Source: Harmothoe impar (lineage: Eukaryota > Annelida > Polychaeta > Phyllodocida > Polynoidae). From it: a DNA stretch of 64,000 nucleotides. Location: NCBI GenBank assembly GCA_947462335.1, contig OX381707.1:82794610-82858609 (forward strand), in the 5' to 3' direction. The notes under the pieces were generated by a model. It made no database searches and was not told the origin of the DNA. It was given only the letters and a program-made list of their open reading frames with translations. The position numbers and the translations under genes were made by a program. Shown piece after piece: positions 24,301-35,989 of the stretch (its first letter is position 1; each line of letters starts with the position of its first letter).

Positions 24301-27300
24301 AGACAGATTATTCAATTATAGCAGGACCAATACTAATGATAAAAAGAGAACTGAAGACCTATTACATTCAATCAATGAAGGCAACCATTTCTTCTTTGGA
24401 TACTTACCTTGTGATTCAGTGCCATTCACAGGACGAATGATGTCATATGTGAGATAGCATGACCTGGCGTCTGCTCTTGATACAGCCAATGGAGATTCTT
24501 AAAAAACAACACTTTGCAATGACTTTCCTGTATGCTTGGTAGTAGCTAATCTGTTAAGAAGGATAGGGTACCAGTGAAGACCACAAGTCAATAAAATTGA
24601 TCAGTCAGCAATAAAAGAGGCCCATGTAAAAATTAATAAGTGCTGGTGCAAGGCAGCCAAGGGTCATGGAAACATATTTGTAAGAAGAGTAAAAGGGTTA
24701 CCATGGTAGCTATACTGATACTTTTAAGGATTTAGGTAAACATTGATTCAAAAGATATCTGGTTTACCTTTCTGTACCTCGCACATGTAACTTAATTCAG
24801 AAGCACAGCCTCCATCATCAAGGAGGTTAGTATCCGAGCGCATGTAGGCACAGTCATTTACACCATTCTGAGGCTGACCAGGATGCCACAGACTACTGGT
24901 CACTGAGGTGCCATCCAGCCACCGGTAGTTGGTGTTTCCTCCATCGTAAACCCTCAGCCCAGTCCAGATATTGTTATTAGGCACCGACCAGTCAGACCTG
25001 CACACATGGTGTAATAGCATTGTAATATGAAAGTTTAATTTGTAGGCACACATATCATCTGGAGTTACTAGGTCAGCAAGTCCTGTGTAACTAGGGCAGT
25101 TCAATACCCTAGATGGTTTAGCATAGTAGCTGCCTCCCCAATTCCGCATGTCAGGTACTTTCTATAAAGTTCTTTCTGCTGCAGAAAAAAGTCTCCATTT
25201 ACCTTATCACAATCTTGAACATGTTTTGTCACACCTTAATTCTAAACCAAGACGTTGAGGCAAGTGGTGTTATAGAACTGCCTACTCTTTATCTACTACA
25301 ATTAAACTCTATATGTGAATTATCTCAAGAAGACTTTACCTTGACTATAGGATATGAGAGGTTATTTATCAGTCCATAGAGGCTTAGCAGTAACATCAAA
25401 TATTGAAAAGGATGTGACCACTTTCAAGCAATTTTGCTTTAAACAGGTGAAGATTAAAAAGAATATTGGTTACACATGTAAGTAAGTACCAACTTCTCAC
25501 CTCGTCTCCATCACAGTTTTGAACTTCAGGATATTGTTGAACTGGACCAGATAGCCCCCAATATGTTCACACTCTTCTTTGGCTTCATCCCAGCTGGTTG
25601 TAACCTGGCTATAGTAGTAGATTGAGGACCCAGTGGGCCCACAGTTCTGCTGTGCCACTAGTTAAGCAAGGGAAAATATGTTGTTACAGGTAGTGAAACC
25701 AAAAAAAGATATTGAGATGATTTCTATGAATGCCATGTAAACTTCCTTAAGCTAAAGCCCAACTTTGAGTTACAGATTTAGATTTTCATTAGTAGTCACA
25801 TTACATTTGGATTTGTGAAAAGTAAGAGATAATTGGAAGAACCATTCCTGTGATAATTTATTGATAGGATGGTAGTACAATCATAAACTGAAGGCTGTAC
25901 TGATAATAATAACACTGAATATGAGAACTGGTGAGATATATTAAATTCAACCAATGAAAGGAAACCATTCCATATTTAGGTAATACCTTGTGTTTCAGAG
26001 GCATTCACAGGACCAATAATGTCATATGTGAGATAGCATGCTCGGGTGTCTGCTCTGGATATAGCCAATGGGGATCCTGGAAAAAAATTATGTCAATTTT
26101 TTTCATTTAAACAAATTGTAGGGGTTTACTATTCATCCAAACATTATGCATATCATGTATACCCCTTTCCCCGCCGTTCTGGTATAGGTGTCGTTGACCT
26201 TACCCTATAGGTGACTAGTTATTGTGTCAGCCGTCACCTGGGATTGGTTAGCCATGTGCTGGTTTGGGGATTTACCTGTACCCTCCATTCCATATGGGGT
26301 TCCAGGTAACTTTTTCTTACTTACCCTCAGTACCAGGATGCGTCCTAGGGGTCAGTACCGGTCGCCTTACCCTACTATATAAGGCGGGCCGTTTCACCTG
26401 ATCAGTGTCCTGTCTTTGGTCCAAGCGTAGGTTGGACCAAATGCCTCGATGCCTCTCTTCCCCCCCCCCTCCGCCTTGTCCCTACATGGGTTATTACCCA
26501 CTACTGCCCTGTGTGGAGGCATCTTACCAACCCGTCCCTTCGAGAGCAGTCCCTGTTTCCTCCCTTCGCGGGATTCGATCCCAGCACTAGTCTCAGTCCC
26601 GAACCAGCCCTAGGGAACCTGATCCCCATCCTTGTCCAGAACGCAGCCCGAACCAATATTGAACCACTCTCTGTTTGTGTTATCTTGTCCCTCAGATTTG
26701 AGCAACACTTATATTAGCTGTTGTAAGCAGGCCATCTAAATAAAGATTTGTTGTTGGAAACCAAATCAGAACCCGGTTTGTTAATATCACAATTGACTAC
26801 AAAATGAATGATGAACTAAACTAGAACACATCACAGCATGACCTTTATGTATGTTGCAAAGATAACAATTGCTCATAGCTTTGGGCTGGTCATCTAATCA
26901 GCCACTAGTGTGGGGCTGAAATCCTTTTTCTCCCTACACATAGACAGGTTGAAATAATGCACAGCTGTGACGTGTTAGCTCGTTTAACATGCTGGCTTTT
27001 ACACAGATGCTGATATTCTCCCAATTATGATGGTTTTGGGGTCTCAAGGGGTCCTTTGACTATAACCAAATAAGGCATTGGTAAAACATGAATTGAAATA
27101 TGTCCAGTATACCTTGGTGCACCTCGCACATGTAGCTGAGCTTAGAAGTACAGTCTCTGTCATCAAGTAGGTTAGTATCTGAGCGCATGTAGGCACAGTT
27201 GTCGGTAACACCTTTAGGCTGACCAGGATGCCACAGACTAACTCCTGTCATTGAAGTGCCGTCCAGCCACTGGTAGTTGGTGTTTCCTCCGTCAATGTCC

Positions 27301-30300
27301 TTCAGCCCAGTCCAGATAGCGCCGTTTGGCAGGGACCAGTCAGACCTGCAGAATAGTTATATAGCCTTTCTTACTGAAAGTTTGTTTTACTACAAAAATA
27401 CCCTCAGTCAGAAGAGCTACTGGTAGCAAGATACTTGATATGGAGTAACAAGGTCATTTAGTCATCGTCTAATTGTGACAAGCTGGAACTCTAGATGGCA
27501 CACCCATAGTTGTTACACATGTCAATCCCTTTGTAGAAGTCCTCTCTGCTACAGGGAAATATTTACCAATTACCTTATCACGATCTTGTACATGAGTTGT
27601 CAGACTATAATTCTATACCTAAACCTTGAGGTGAGCGTTGTAGACCTGCTTACCTGTTATCTACTAGTTTTGCATTATTTGTGTAAGTAAACCCCATAGG
27701 ACATTACCCTAGTAAGTAAATCTAAGAATTTATTTCACTTTCAAGAAAAAGATGTGACCTAGTTGAAACAAAATACTGGCTATGCAAGCATGTAAGTACC
27801 AATCTCTCACCTTGTTTTCATCACATATCTCAACTCAAGAGCATTGCTGAACTTGACCAGATGGCCTCCAATATGTTCACACTCTAGTTTGGCTCCATCC
27901 CAGCTGGAAGTCACTTGGGAGTAGTAGAATAAGGACCCAGTGGGCCCACAGTTTTCCTGTGCCACTAGTTAAAATTGGGGAAATGTTTTAATACAGGTTG
28001 ACAAAAATAAGAAAGGTTTACTAATTTCAGATGAACACTAGCCACTTTGGTGTCCAAAATTAGGTTATTTCTAAACAAGATTAAAAAAAGTAGGCCTAGG
28101 ATCATAAAAATTAAAAACTGTCTTGAAGCTGGAGACCAATTTTGACAAACAAATTTGGATATTTATAAGTAGTGTTTTGACTATTTACATTTTGAGAAGA
28201 AAGAGCCATGAGGGTGAAGGGAAGGATTTTTTTGTGATTATTTTGTAGAAAAAAGATTAATGCATCCGAGATGGGTCATCATAGGCTCAAAGCCGCATCA
28301 ATAGTAACATTAAACACAAGACTGAGGAGCTATTAAATAAAATCTATGAAAAGAAACCATTCAATATTTAAGTGCATACCATATGATTCAGTGTCATTCA
28401 CAGGACGTATAATGTCATATGTCAGATAGCATGCTCGGGTGTCTGCTTTTGTTATAGCCATTGCGGAATCTAGGGAAAAAATTCAATTTTATACATTTTA
28501 TCGATTGGTAAATAAAACCTGCACACACCATGTTAATGACCTTGCTGGATGTGCACTTCAAAGCAACTTTGTTCTGTACTGGCCTATAGTTTTGGTTTAG
28601 TTATCATATTTGACCACTCTTCACTTAATAATCTGGCCTTTGCACAATTTTCTGTACTAATTGCCTTTGTTTTACATCTTGATGGGACCAAATTGCAAGG
28701 AATGGATGTTGGATTGCAGATTAAGGATCCAGCTAAGACATGTTATTAGTTTAACCATGAAGGCACATTTACTATTGTACATAGATTGCCACTGCATCAT
28801 TTAAGGCATTCACCTAACTTAACTAATTGGGATGAGCCTCTGTCTATTCGTCAGGAACATAATTAGTATATGTGTGTGTCCTTTTATCCATTAACAATGA
28901 ACAAATAAATCTTTTGTTGAACATAAATGTAAAAGATATCAGCCTCACCTCTCTGCACCTCACACAGATAGCTGTGTTTAGAAGTACAGGATGCATCATT
29001 AAGCCGGTCAGTGGTATCGTCAACAAAGATGCAGTGGTGTGTAGCAGCATTTGGCTGACCAGGATGCCACATAAAGCTCTCTGTAATGGAGGTGCCGTCC
29101 AGCCACTGGTAGTTGGTGTTTGTACCGTCAATGTCCTTCAGTCCAGTCCAGATATGATCATTTCGCAGCAGCCAGTCAGACCTGTGTAGAGGTCGCAGAA
29201 AACTTAGCCATTGGATGGGCCGGGAATCGAACCACAGACCTCTCAAACTGGTGACTAATGTGCTAACCGTTACACTACAAACCCATGCCTGACTACTCTC
29301 CGCTCCCTACTTTACTGGATTGCATGGACAAGTCTCTTGGACACACAGGGCACGATGCACAATGACTTACGGTTATGGCACCCCCTGTGGGGAGACACAC
29401 CCGGACGCCCCTACACCTGCCAAAATTGTACATAGTCACATTCATAGTCATTGAGCTACAGGCAGTGTCTCAGGAAATCTATAAAAGTTGATAGTCTCTG
29501 ACTGGGTGACGTCTTTGACATTGCTAAAATTGGGTCTATAAGGAAATGGGTGGAAAATGTAAAGTATATTATAACACTAAATTATTTACTGTTTAGGAGT
29601 ACCAGGTTCTCACCTTGTCTTCATCACATATCTCAACTCAAGCATACTGTTGAACTTGACCAGATTGCCCCCGATGTCCTCACACTCTTGTTTTGCACCA
29701 TCCCAGCTGGCCAATACACGAGAGTAGTAGAATGAGAGCCCAGCAGGCCCACAGCCTTGTTGTGCCACTAGATGAGTAAGGGCGAAACATTTCAGTACAG
29801 GTAGACAGGTAATATGTTTGATAAATACCAGCCGCTTCGGGCTCTAGGAATGGGTTTTTAAAACACAAAATTTGCAAATATTTTAGAAATATGCAGGCCC
29901 TCTCTATTCTCCCTCACTGACTGGAGAAATAAAATCTTGATTTTATTAGTTCATGAATGTTAGGGGGAAATCAACAAAATTTTGAAGTTTAGAATACATA
30001 CTACATAACTTAGAAAAACACTTTTTTTTATGAGGTAGCAATTTGTGTACACCAACTAACAAATATTTTTAATATGATCATACAAAAGATTTCTATGAGC
30101 CCGGTGATATGTTTAATTGAACGGAAAGCAGTACATACCATGTGTTTCAGTGCTGTTCACAGGGCGAATAATGTCATATGTGACATAGCATGCTCGGGTG
30201 TCTGCTCTTGATATAGCCATTGCGGATTCTAGAAAAAACATTGTCATATTTTAGCATTTTAATGACAGGTAAATCTAGCCTGGCCGCACTCTGAGATTGA

Positions 30301-33300
30301 CCTTGCTGTATGTCTAATGGAATGGAACTAGGTTCTGTATTAGGCTATAGTTTTAGGGTTGTTAATCATTTTTTTACCACTTTTTAACCATATGGCCTTA
30401 GCACAGTTGTCTATCCTAAGTGCCTTGGTCTCAATGAGTCTAAATTTGCAAGGAATGTTTGGTGGATTGTTGCATTAAGGCAATGAAGTTTCAACAATGA
30501 ACAAAGTCAGTTTTGGTTGAATATAAATGTAACATATATGTGCTTTACCTGTCTCCACCTCACACATATAGCTGTATATAGAAACACAGGGTCCATCATT
30601 AAGCAGGTCATAAGTATCTGTAACATAGACACAGTGGTATTGTGCAGCGTTGGGCTGGTCTGGCTGCCACATGCTGCTGTCTGTCATTGAAGTACCGTCC
30701 AGCCACTGGTAGTTGGTGTTTGTACCATCGACATCCTTTAGCCCAGTCCAGATTGAGCTGTGTCCCAGTGACCAGTCAGACCTGCAGATATTGTATATAA
30801 TTACCCTCACTGCAAAAGTAACCTCAGTATGGCCTGCTTCATGGGTAGTAATAGGCTTAATTGATCTGAGTAACTAGGTTGTTGAGATGCGAGACTCATG
30901 CTCTCAGTATTAACCAAGCATTGACCCTATTAGCGCATTTTATGATTTGATCTTTTGGGGAATTATATTTGACCTTGGTGAATTACCTGCTGTTGCCGAA
31001 GTAATATTTATTATTTCTCAAAAATTCCAAATCAAATTTGTCCCTTAGATATGTTGGCATCATGTAAACATGAGAAGTCATATCTTGGATGCTAATCCTA
31101 CGAGTACAAAGTATCGAAAGATGGAATATAATTTTTCAATGTCTGATCTTGAGAAATATTACCTTGACCTTAGCCAAAATCATGTAGCAATTTTTGTTGA
31201 AGTTGACCCCATGAATACCTCTCATGCCACAAAATGCTACTCATGTTATCAGTACTAATCAAGCCCTGGCCCATATCAGGACCTTTGTTTCTTTTTTTAT
31301 CTGGTAGGAAAGCTATATTTGACCTTTGTGAATGGCTAGCTGTTGCCATGGTAATATTTGATATTTCTCAAAAATTCCAAAGTGATATTGTCCTTCAGCT
31401 TTATTTCAAGGTGGATACGATGACCACTATGCTTAAGTACTAGAAATCCTGTATCCAGTGTCCCCCATGGGATATGGTGTTCCCGTATGCCATGGACTGT
31501 GACAACATCATTTGTTCAAATTATTTTGGCCATTTATATGCAATTAAACACATTTGAAGAATAAAAACCATGAAATAAAGGCAAAGGCCTATAGCTAGAG
31601 TTTTTTTGTTTTTTTCGTTCGCCCCTTGGTGGGGCTGGGACTGCATCCCACTCAGCCTGCGGCCTCGTGGGATATGGACCCGGCCCCACCTCAGGGGGAA
31701 CAATACCAAAATATCCTCTGGCTATGGGCCTTTGTCTATGTATTAGCATCATGGAAACATAAAAAATCATATCTAGGCTGCTATTCCTATGAGTAGGAAG
31801 TATTGAAAGAAATTATATATATGTGACCCGTTTAAAAAAAGTCACACTTTGAAGAGCCTAGATATGGGGCCCTTGAAGAAGTATAGGATGGAAACAATAT
31901 AAATGTTGAAAAATGAGTTTTTGACATTTTTCTAACACATCAATAGTGCAAAACTACCGTAGAATCTTGATTACAAGCCTAATTTTTTTGGCCTTTTAAT
32001 TTGCTACAAGCCAAACTCCCCAGGCCTGGACAACCCGGGACTTTTCCCAATACAGGGATAAAGGCCGACAGGGGGGATTTCACCAGTGAGGGAAGATTTC
32101 CCCTTGGAGGTACGGACCTGCCGCGGCCCTTATCTCTAAAGACAAGGACCGCTGGGAGAGATGAGGGCCGCTGCCGGCCGCACCACCAAAGGGAAATCTC
32201 CCAGTGCTGTATCTTATCTAGGTGGTGTGGTGAGGGAGGGGTGAAAGGGGGGGGAGTCCACATATGAATATACCTTATTTTGTCTATATTCTGTCATTCA
32301 AATCATCATATTTCACGAAATACGAAACTGACATACAAGCCCATTCACATATACCCAGATAACCACATTGTCTACCTGCACATAGGTTAATCACTTTCAG
32401 CAAATAACGTTTAGATATCAGCAATTTGGATGTTGTGAATTACATTTATATTAACCTGAAATCAAGGGGAGAAACCCCCTCAATCTTTTTTCTCCCTGCA
32501 CGGTATGAATGTCAGGATTTACCAAGCCTGCTCCCATTAGGAGTTTTAATAGGAACATAGTGAGACCAAATTTCAAGCACTTTCATAATAAGCATATTTC
32601 TCTTCCCAAACTCACATTCAGCTTATAACCAAGGTTGACTTATGACCAAAGTATTATGGTAAGTTAAAAACCAGATTTCAACTCCCGTTATTCCCAAAAT
32701 CATTCATAATCATATTGATTAATATAGTTAAAATCTAATTTAAATGTTAATTATCTCATATTAATCAATTTCAAATTAATTCAACAAAAAAGTACCAAAA
32801 ATATCGCCAAAGGGTAAAAACTGGCTAATATACTACATGTCACTTACCAAATGAAAGCTCTTGATGGGGGGTAAACGAATATGACAATATCAGTGCATTT
32901 TTGATATGCAACTTCGGACCCATTTTGTTAAAAAGGGTAACATATGACTTCGATTTTGCCACGTTCTACCTTTTTCAGGGAAAATTAAACACCCACTAGT
33001 TGTGGGTATTTACATGATCCACCCAGGATCTACCGGCCCTTGGTGGATATTGAATATTCGCCTGTGGAGCACTATTTTACCTGAAAAGTAACACATATGA
33101 ATGTGTCAACAGCACTTCCCCCGTGGACCGACAATTTATACCTGTCACCTTTCAAGGACCCCTTAAATGGGAGTCCCCAGACCACCTGAGTTGTCCCCAA
33201 CCACAGTTACATACACTATGAATGGGGAATCCTCTAAATTTTGAAGACCAGGAGCAAGTCTACAGACTGTGTTCCTATATAAGTTATAATTTTTGGTTTC

Positions 33301-33796
33301 ATACCAAAAACACCTTCCCACAAGGCTACTGATGAGACTAATGTCGAAACCATTCTGTTGGGACACATTGGGTTACTACACAACCCAGGCTAGGACCTGT
33401 TTTAAGGTTTTTAGACTCCTCTGTAAATAAAATTTACAACAAAGAGTCTGGTATTAGTCCACACCAGGACAGACTCACAGTCTGGCCAGGTGAGCGGTCT
33501 CCACACTCTCCAAGGAGAGCAGGGGTCCATACTAATCCAATAGCTGTGTGCCCCCACTAGTCACACCCCCACCAAACCTCTGGTGGAGAGTGATTCACAA
33601 CTCAGTTGGAAATCTGGCAGGTGAAGTAGGCAGGTTGTGGTATAAAAAAACCAACCTTCCTCCATACTTGTCACAGATGGTTTAGCAGTGGAACCCCCCT
33701 GAGCCTCGTTAACTAGTCCTAGGACTAGTCACCGACGTTCCACCTTGAGAAGGTCAAGGTCATATCCCCTTTTCATGGATGTACACCATATATATT

Positions 33797-33850
<54 letters not shown>

Positions 33851-35591
33851 TTATGTATATATATATATATATATAATTATGTGGCATATACTGGGAAAAG
33901 GCACCTTAGTGCACCCTGCACTAAAGGCCTTTTTCACAGATCGTGTCACATATGTATATATAGTTCTATAATGATGAATCAATCCTTTTTATATTCACTG
34001 AGCACTGCCCCTAGAAATACATTTTCTGATTTGATGGTGGCTTCGACCTTTGACCTTGTTTTTGACCGTGTTTTCGCACCTGTATGGCTCTACACACACC
34101 AGATTAGCCCCAAATTAGGGAGGGATAGCCCCTCAGACCAAATATAGCAGCCCATTCAAACCTATTTGAAATCTCACATTGATGCTAGAAGCTCACCTTA
34201 GACTCATTAAGGATGTCAGCTCATCCTTTGTGTTGAACTTGATGAGGTATCCACCAATGTTCTCACAGTGCAGCTTAGCAGTATCCCAGGTTGCCGTAAT
34301 AAGGGAGTAGTAGTAGGACGACTCACACACCACATGGCCTGGGTGTGATAAGAAAAGGGGAAAGGGGTATTATATAAATACTATATATTATACATATAAG
34401 ACTATGTATTATATACTTAACAATCTGATATGATCAGTTGTTTTTTTATTGACTTGATATCCACGGATTTGATCCTCTAATATACCTCTACAAACACATA
34501 TATGTTTAGTAATAGTACATTACTCTTAATTCCAATGGCATGGGTCATATGGCATGTCAATCACAATTATGCCGGACACCTTTAGCATTAAAAAGCATGA
34601 TTCATCCTAATTTTTTTACAAATGGCTCATTCCAATGTACAAATGATGAAAAAATTCGTTGTTGGCTATAATGTCCCAAAACTCCGTTTTCGATAGGTAG
34701 CCAAATGATAGCTCCAAGTGAAGTATTAACATTATTGTAGCCCAGAGAAAAAAGAGTCACATTGTCACTGCCAAGGAGTGTCCGGACGTGGTGAATCTAC
34801 CCTTAGTATGAAGTTGATTTCAAGACATTTTTATCACAGGTTAACTTCAAAAGGATAATTATGCAATACTGTTACACACTGACAAATACTAGCTTATTTA
34901 GGGTCTCAGCTCATGAGTAACTTTATTAAATAGTCTCACTTATGAAGCTTTAGGACCCTGTGATTTCCTCAAAACAACATATTGTGACATCATAAAAATC
35001 ATGCCAGACATTAATGTTTATATTTGTGTGGGACACACTATTATTTCTTATCATAAACTGAGTGAGGTTAATTTCACACATAAGGAACACTTGTTTGAGA
35101 TTGTTGAATAGGATTTTTTACTTGTTATATCACGTTGCATTATACTCAGCTTATGTCCTTGAGGTTTTGAATTCACATTCATACAGGGGTGGCCACTTAG
35201 GGGTTAACACTGTTCAATCTACATGGCAACAGAGCTCAAACATAAATCTATATCAGTCTTCCAGCACTTAACAGTCAATTATTTAGGTTACATTGATCAC
35301 AGTGCAGAAGCTCAGCTACACATACTTAATGATGCAAGGCTCTGGTTCGTTGATTATATTGTATGTTTAGTTTAGCCACCTCCTTGTTAGTTATGCATGG
35401 GGGCATGGAGCAACAGTTCCTATCTTGGTTGCTGGTTTATCTTTGAGTTCACAACCTACTCCAACAACTGCTGACATTGTAGTTCTGATCATTTATTGAA
35501 ATCGGGGATGTCGAGTTGAGAAAAAAGTCTCACCTTTATAAACACTCAAGAAGAGAATGAACCAAAGTTGGAGACTTTTATAGCTTCCCAT
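20940..35591 (-). CDS. Gene A: secreted five-CTLD lectin with sushi-like and F-type-lectin-like C-terminus
   Basis: The coding exons in order are 35534-35591, 34197-34338, 30549-30781, 30139-30228, 29614-29767, 28949-29181, 28380-28469, 27811-27964, 27113-27345, 25987-26076, 25501-25657, 24768-24997, 24408-24497, 23955-24111, 23130-23362, 22791-22880, 21748-21903 and 20940-21331. They sum to 2,982 nt (993 residues plus stop), with GT/AG at every junction and consistent phases. Domains by residue are: signal peptide 1-20, CTLD1 20-144, then linker plus CTLD four times (145-781), linker 782-811, sushi-like module 812-863 and discoidin/F-type-lectin-like domain 864-993. Each CTLD keeps its four canonical cysteines and a WTGL motif (WIGL equivalent). 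The sugar-site triplets are QPN, QPN, QPK, QPQ and QPN. A secreted glycan-binding or recognition role is inferred from the domains. The nearest relative is gene B downstream. A 5' UTR exon probably lies upstream, because an AG acceptor precedes the ATG. Confidence 0.82.
21748..21903 (-). CDS. Gene A exon 17: sushi-like Cys-rich module
   Basis: 52 residues with phases 1-1. The pattern 'GGITVSCHVGCSFTDG...KTWMCAD...CLCPG' has five cysteines and a G-x-x-x-T-x-x-W-x-C core like a short sushi/CCP domain, though spacing is not canonical. Gene B has a matching exon at 43391-43546. Confidence 0.78.
22791..22880 (-). CDS. Gene A exon 16: linker 5
   Basis: 30 residues, phases 1-1: 'SRADIRSCYVINEEIRPVN' followed by an N-V-T sequon. 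The donor follows an A instead of the usual G, as in the matching gene B exon. Confidence 0.8.
23130..23362 (-). CDS. Gene A exon 15: CTLD5 C-half
   Basis: Phase 2-1, 233 bp. Contains 'IWTGLRVYDGGNTNYQWLDG', the ligand triplet QPN ('HHGQPNNG'), LDD at the WND position, and the last three canonical cysteines. Confidence 0.85.
23955..24111 (-). CDS. Gene A exon 14: CTLD5 N-half
   Basis: Phase 1-2, 157 bp. Contains 'NCGPTGSSMYYYSQVTTSW' and 'ECEDIGGHLVKF'. It has one extra Tyr codon compared with most N-halves. The donor is GTGGGG, weaker than in the sister exons. Confidence 0.83.
24408..24497 (-). CDS. Gene A exon 13: linker 4
   Basis: 30 residues, 'SRADARSCYLTYDIIRPVN', then an N-G-T sequon. 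GTAAGT donor. Confidence 0.83.
24768..24997 (-). CDS. Gene A exon 12: CTLD4 C-half
   Basis: 230 bp, one codon shorter than most C-halves in the 'GTSVTSSLWH' turn. The triplet is QPQ, which departs from both EPN and QPD. LDD occupies the WND position. Confidence 0.85.
25501..25657 (-). CDS. Gene A exon 11: CTLD4 N-half
   Basis: 157 bp, 'NCGPTGSSIYYYSQVTTSW', then 'EECEHIGGYLVQF'. It shares the extra Tyr codon with the CTLD5 N-half, which supports a common origin of these two cassettes. Confidence 0.83.
25987..26076 (-). CDS. Gene A exon 10: linker 3
   Basis: 30 residues, 'SRADTRACYLTYDIIGPVN', then an N-A-S sequon. The Arg before Pro-Val-Asn is Gly here. Confidence 0.82.
26156..26783 (+). 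mobile_element. Probable solo LTR in a gene A intron
   Basis: A GC-richer block is flanked by ATATCA on both sides (26150-26155 and 26784-26789). It begins TGTATACC, has a TATATAA box at 26376-26382 and an AATAAA at 26739-26744, with a U5-like tail. The promoter-to-polyA spacing fits an LTR. The 3' end (GTTTGTTA) is not the usual CA, so the exact boundary is uncertain. Gene B has no equivalent in the matching intron. Confidence 0.55.
27113..27345 (-). CDS. Gene A exon 9: CTLD3 C-half
   Basis: 233 bp, with 'AIWTGLKDIDGGNTNYQW', triplet QPK ('HPGQPKGV') and 'LLDDRDC'. Replacing the third triplet position by Lys should weaken classic Ca-dependent sugar binding. Confidence 0.84.
27811..27964 (-). 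CDS. Gene A exon 8: CTLD3 N-half
   Basis: 154 bp, 'NCGPTGSLFYYSQVTSSW', then 'LECEHIGGHLVKF'. GTGAGA donor. Confidence 0.84.
28380..28469 (-). CDS. Gene A exon 7: linker 2
   Basis: 30 residues; 'TKADTRACYLTYDIIRPVN' is the only linker with Lys in place of Arg before Ala-Asp. An N-D-T sequon follows. Confidence 0.82.
28949..29181 (-). CDS. Gene A exon 6: CTLD2 C-half
   Basis: 233 bp, 'HIWTGLKDIDGTNTNYQW', triplet QPN and 'RLNDASC'. The N-D pair of the calcium-binding WND motif is kept (Leu for Trp). Confidence 0.84.
29217..29284 (-). repeat. tRNA-derived SINE head in intron
   Basis: On the minus strand, A-box-like TGTAACGGTTAGC (29262-29274) and B-box GGTTCGATTCC (29223-29233) have tRNA-like spacing. 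The T-stem does not close well, so it is a SINE head or relic. It sits just upstream of the CTLD2 C-half acceptor. Confidence 0.6.
29614..29767 (-). CDS. Gene A exon 5: CTLD2 N-half
   Basis: 154 bp, 'GCGPAGLSFYYSRVLASW', then 'ECEDIGGNLVKF'. It is more diverged than the other N-halves. Confidence 0.83.
30139..30228 (-). CDS. Gene A exon 4: linker 1
   Basis: 30 residues, 'SRADTRACYVTYDIIRPVN', then an N-S-T sequon. TCTAG acceptor and GTATGT donor. Confidence 0.82.
30549..30781 (-). CDS. Gene A exon 3: CTLD1 C-half
   Basis: 233 bp, 'SIWTGLKDVDGTNTNYQW', triplet QPN preceded by Asp ('QPDQPNAA') and 'LLNDGPC', which keeps N-D of WND. It is closest to the CTLD2 C-half. Confidence 0.84.
30960..31815. 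repeat. Intronic duplicated segment, second copy split by a MITE
   Basis: 'atttgacct..gtgaat...gctgttgcc..gtaatattt' and 'atttctcaaaaattccaaa' occur at about 30966 and again at 31318. The following 'ggcatcatg.aaacat...tcatatct.ggctgc' block occurs at about 31054 and 31745. A MITE separates the parts of copy 2. Confidence 0.6.
31578..31739. mobile_element. MITE with about 20-bp terminal inverted repeats
   Basis: The left end GGCAAAGGCCTATAGCTAGA and the right end, read on the opposite strand as GACAAAGGCCCATAGCCAGA, pair with few mismatches. The interior is GC-rich (a 'gccccttggtggggc' fold) in AT-rich intron DNA. No clear target duplication. Confidence 0.55.
32023..32540. repeat. Interspersed repeat family A, near full length
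   Basis: Contains 'ggcctggacaacccggga', 'gagatgagggccgctgccggccgcaccacca', 'aatctcccagtgctgtatctta', a G run and the AT-rich 3' half 'tcatatttcacgaaatac'. It corresponds to 63183-63740 and lies in gene A intron 2. Confidence 0.75.
33712..33729. repeat. 18-bp perfect palindrome
   Basis: ACTAGTCCTAGGACTAGT is fully self-complementary and lies 60 bp before a (TA)n tract. Confidence 0.8.
33785..33875. repeat. (TA)n microsatellite
   Basis: About 90 bp of nearly pure TA dinucleotides with a few interruptions. The overlapping open frame (Tyr/Ile repeats) is an artefact. Confidence 0.9.
34197..34338 (-). CDS. Gene A exon 2: CTLD1 N-half
   Basis: 142 bp, phase 1-2. 'GHVVCESSYYYSLITATW', then 'HCENIGGYLIKF'. 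It joins directly to the signal-peptide exon with no linker exon before it. Confidence 0.85.
35534..35591 (-). CDS. Gene A exon 1: start codon and signal peptide
   Basis: ATG at 35591, then 'GSYKSLQLWFILFLSVYKG', a short basic N-region and a hydrophobic core typical of a signal peptide. GTGAGA donor. An acceptor at 35619-35621 (minus TTTTCAG) lies 27 bp upstream of the ATG, so the exon probably begins at 35618 with 5' UTR and another non-coding exon lies upstream. Confidence 0.82.
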
Positions 35592-35989
35592 CGTATCGAC
35601 CAGACCTTGCTGTCAAACCTGAAAACATAAAGGAGAACTGCCTATGTGATAAATCTGAGGAATATATAACATAGTGTCTGATTGGCCCGACACCCGATTG
35701 TATGCATGATAGTCGCCTAGGTTATGATTCATTTAATTTCATTGTCATAAAAGCTCAGAAATACATAACTCCTATTGACGCATTTGAAGAAGAAGCTCTC
35801 ATATTCTGATGCATGACTCTACAGGGATGAGACAGCCTAGTAATGTATCAACTGCTCCAATCTAGATGTGTGTAAAACAAGAGCCTGCACTTAATGTAGT
35901 AATTATAAATACCTCAATGTCTTTGATACAGGACTGCTCACCAATACTGCAATAGTTTGTGGCAGGGTGCTGTACGTCCTAACACCTGC

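Noticed and set aside
29217..29284. Functional tRNA gene
   Set aside because: A and B boxes are present but the acceptor and T stems do not pair, so I called it a SINE head.
31979..32267. Pro-rich minus frame and its plus-strand partner
   Set aside because: Similar frames in the 1.6-kb and 63.3-kb copies show they derive from a repeat, with no frame-preserving substitution pattern visible.
33000..33700. Second LTR-like block (AATAAA near 33430, GC-richer)
   Set aside because: I could not find flanking duplications or a partner repeat, so there is no supportable boundary.
33779..34147. 122-codon plus-strand frame starting in the TA repeat
   Set aside because: The Tyr/Ile run is microsatellite-derived and the rest has no domain or homologue in unit B.
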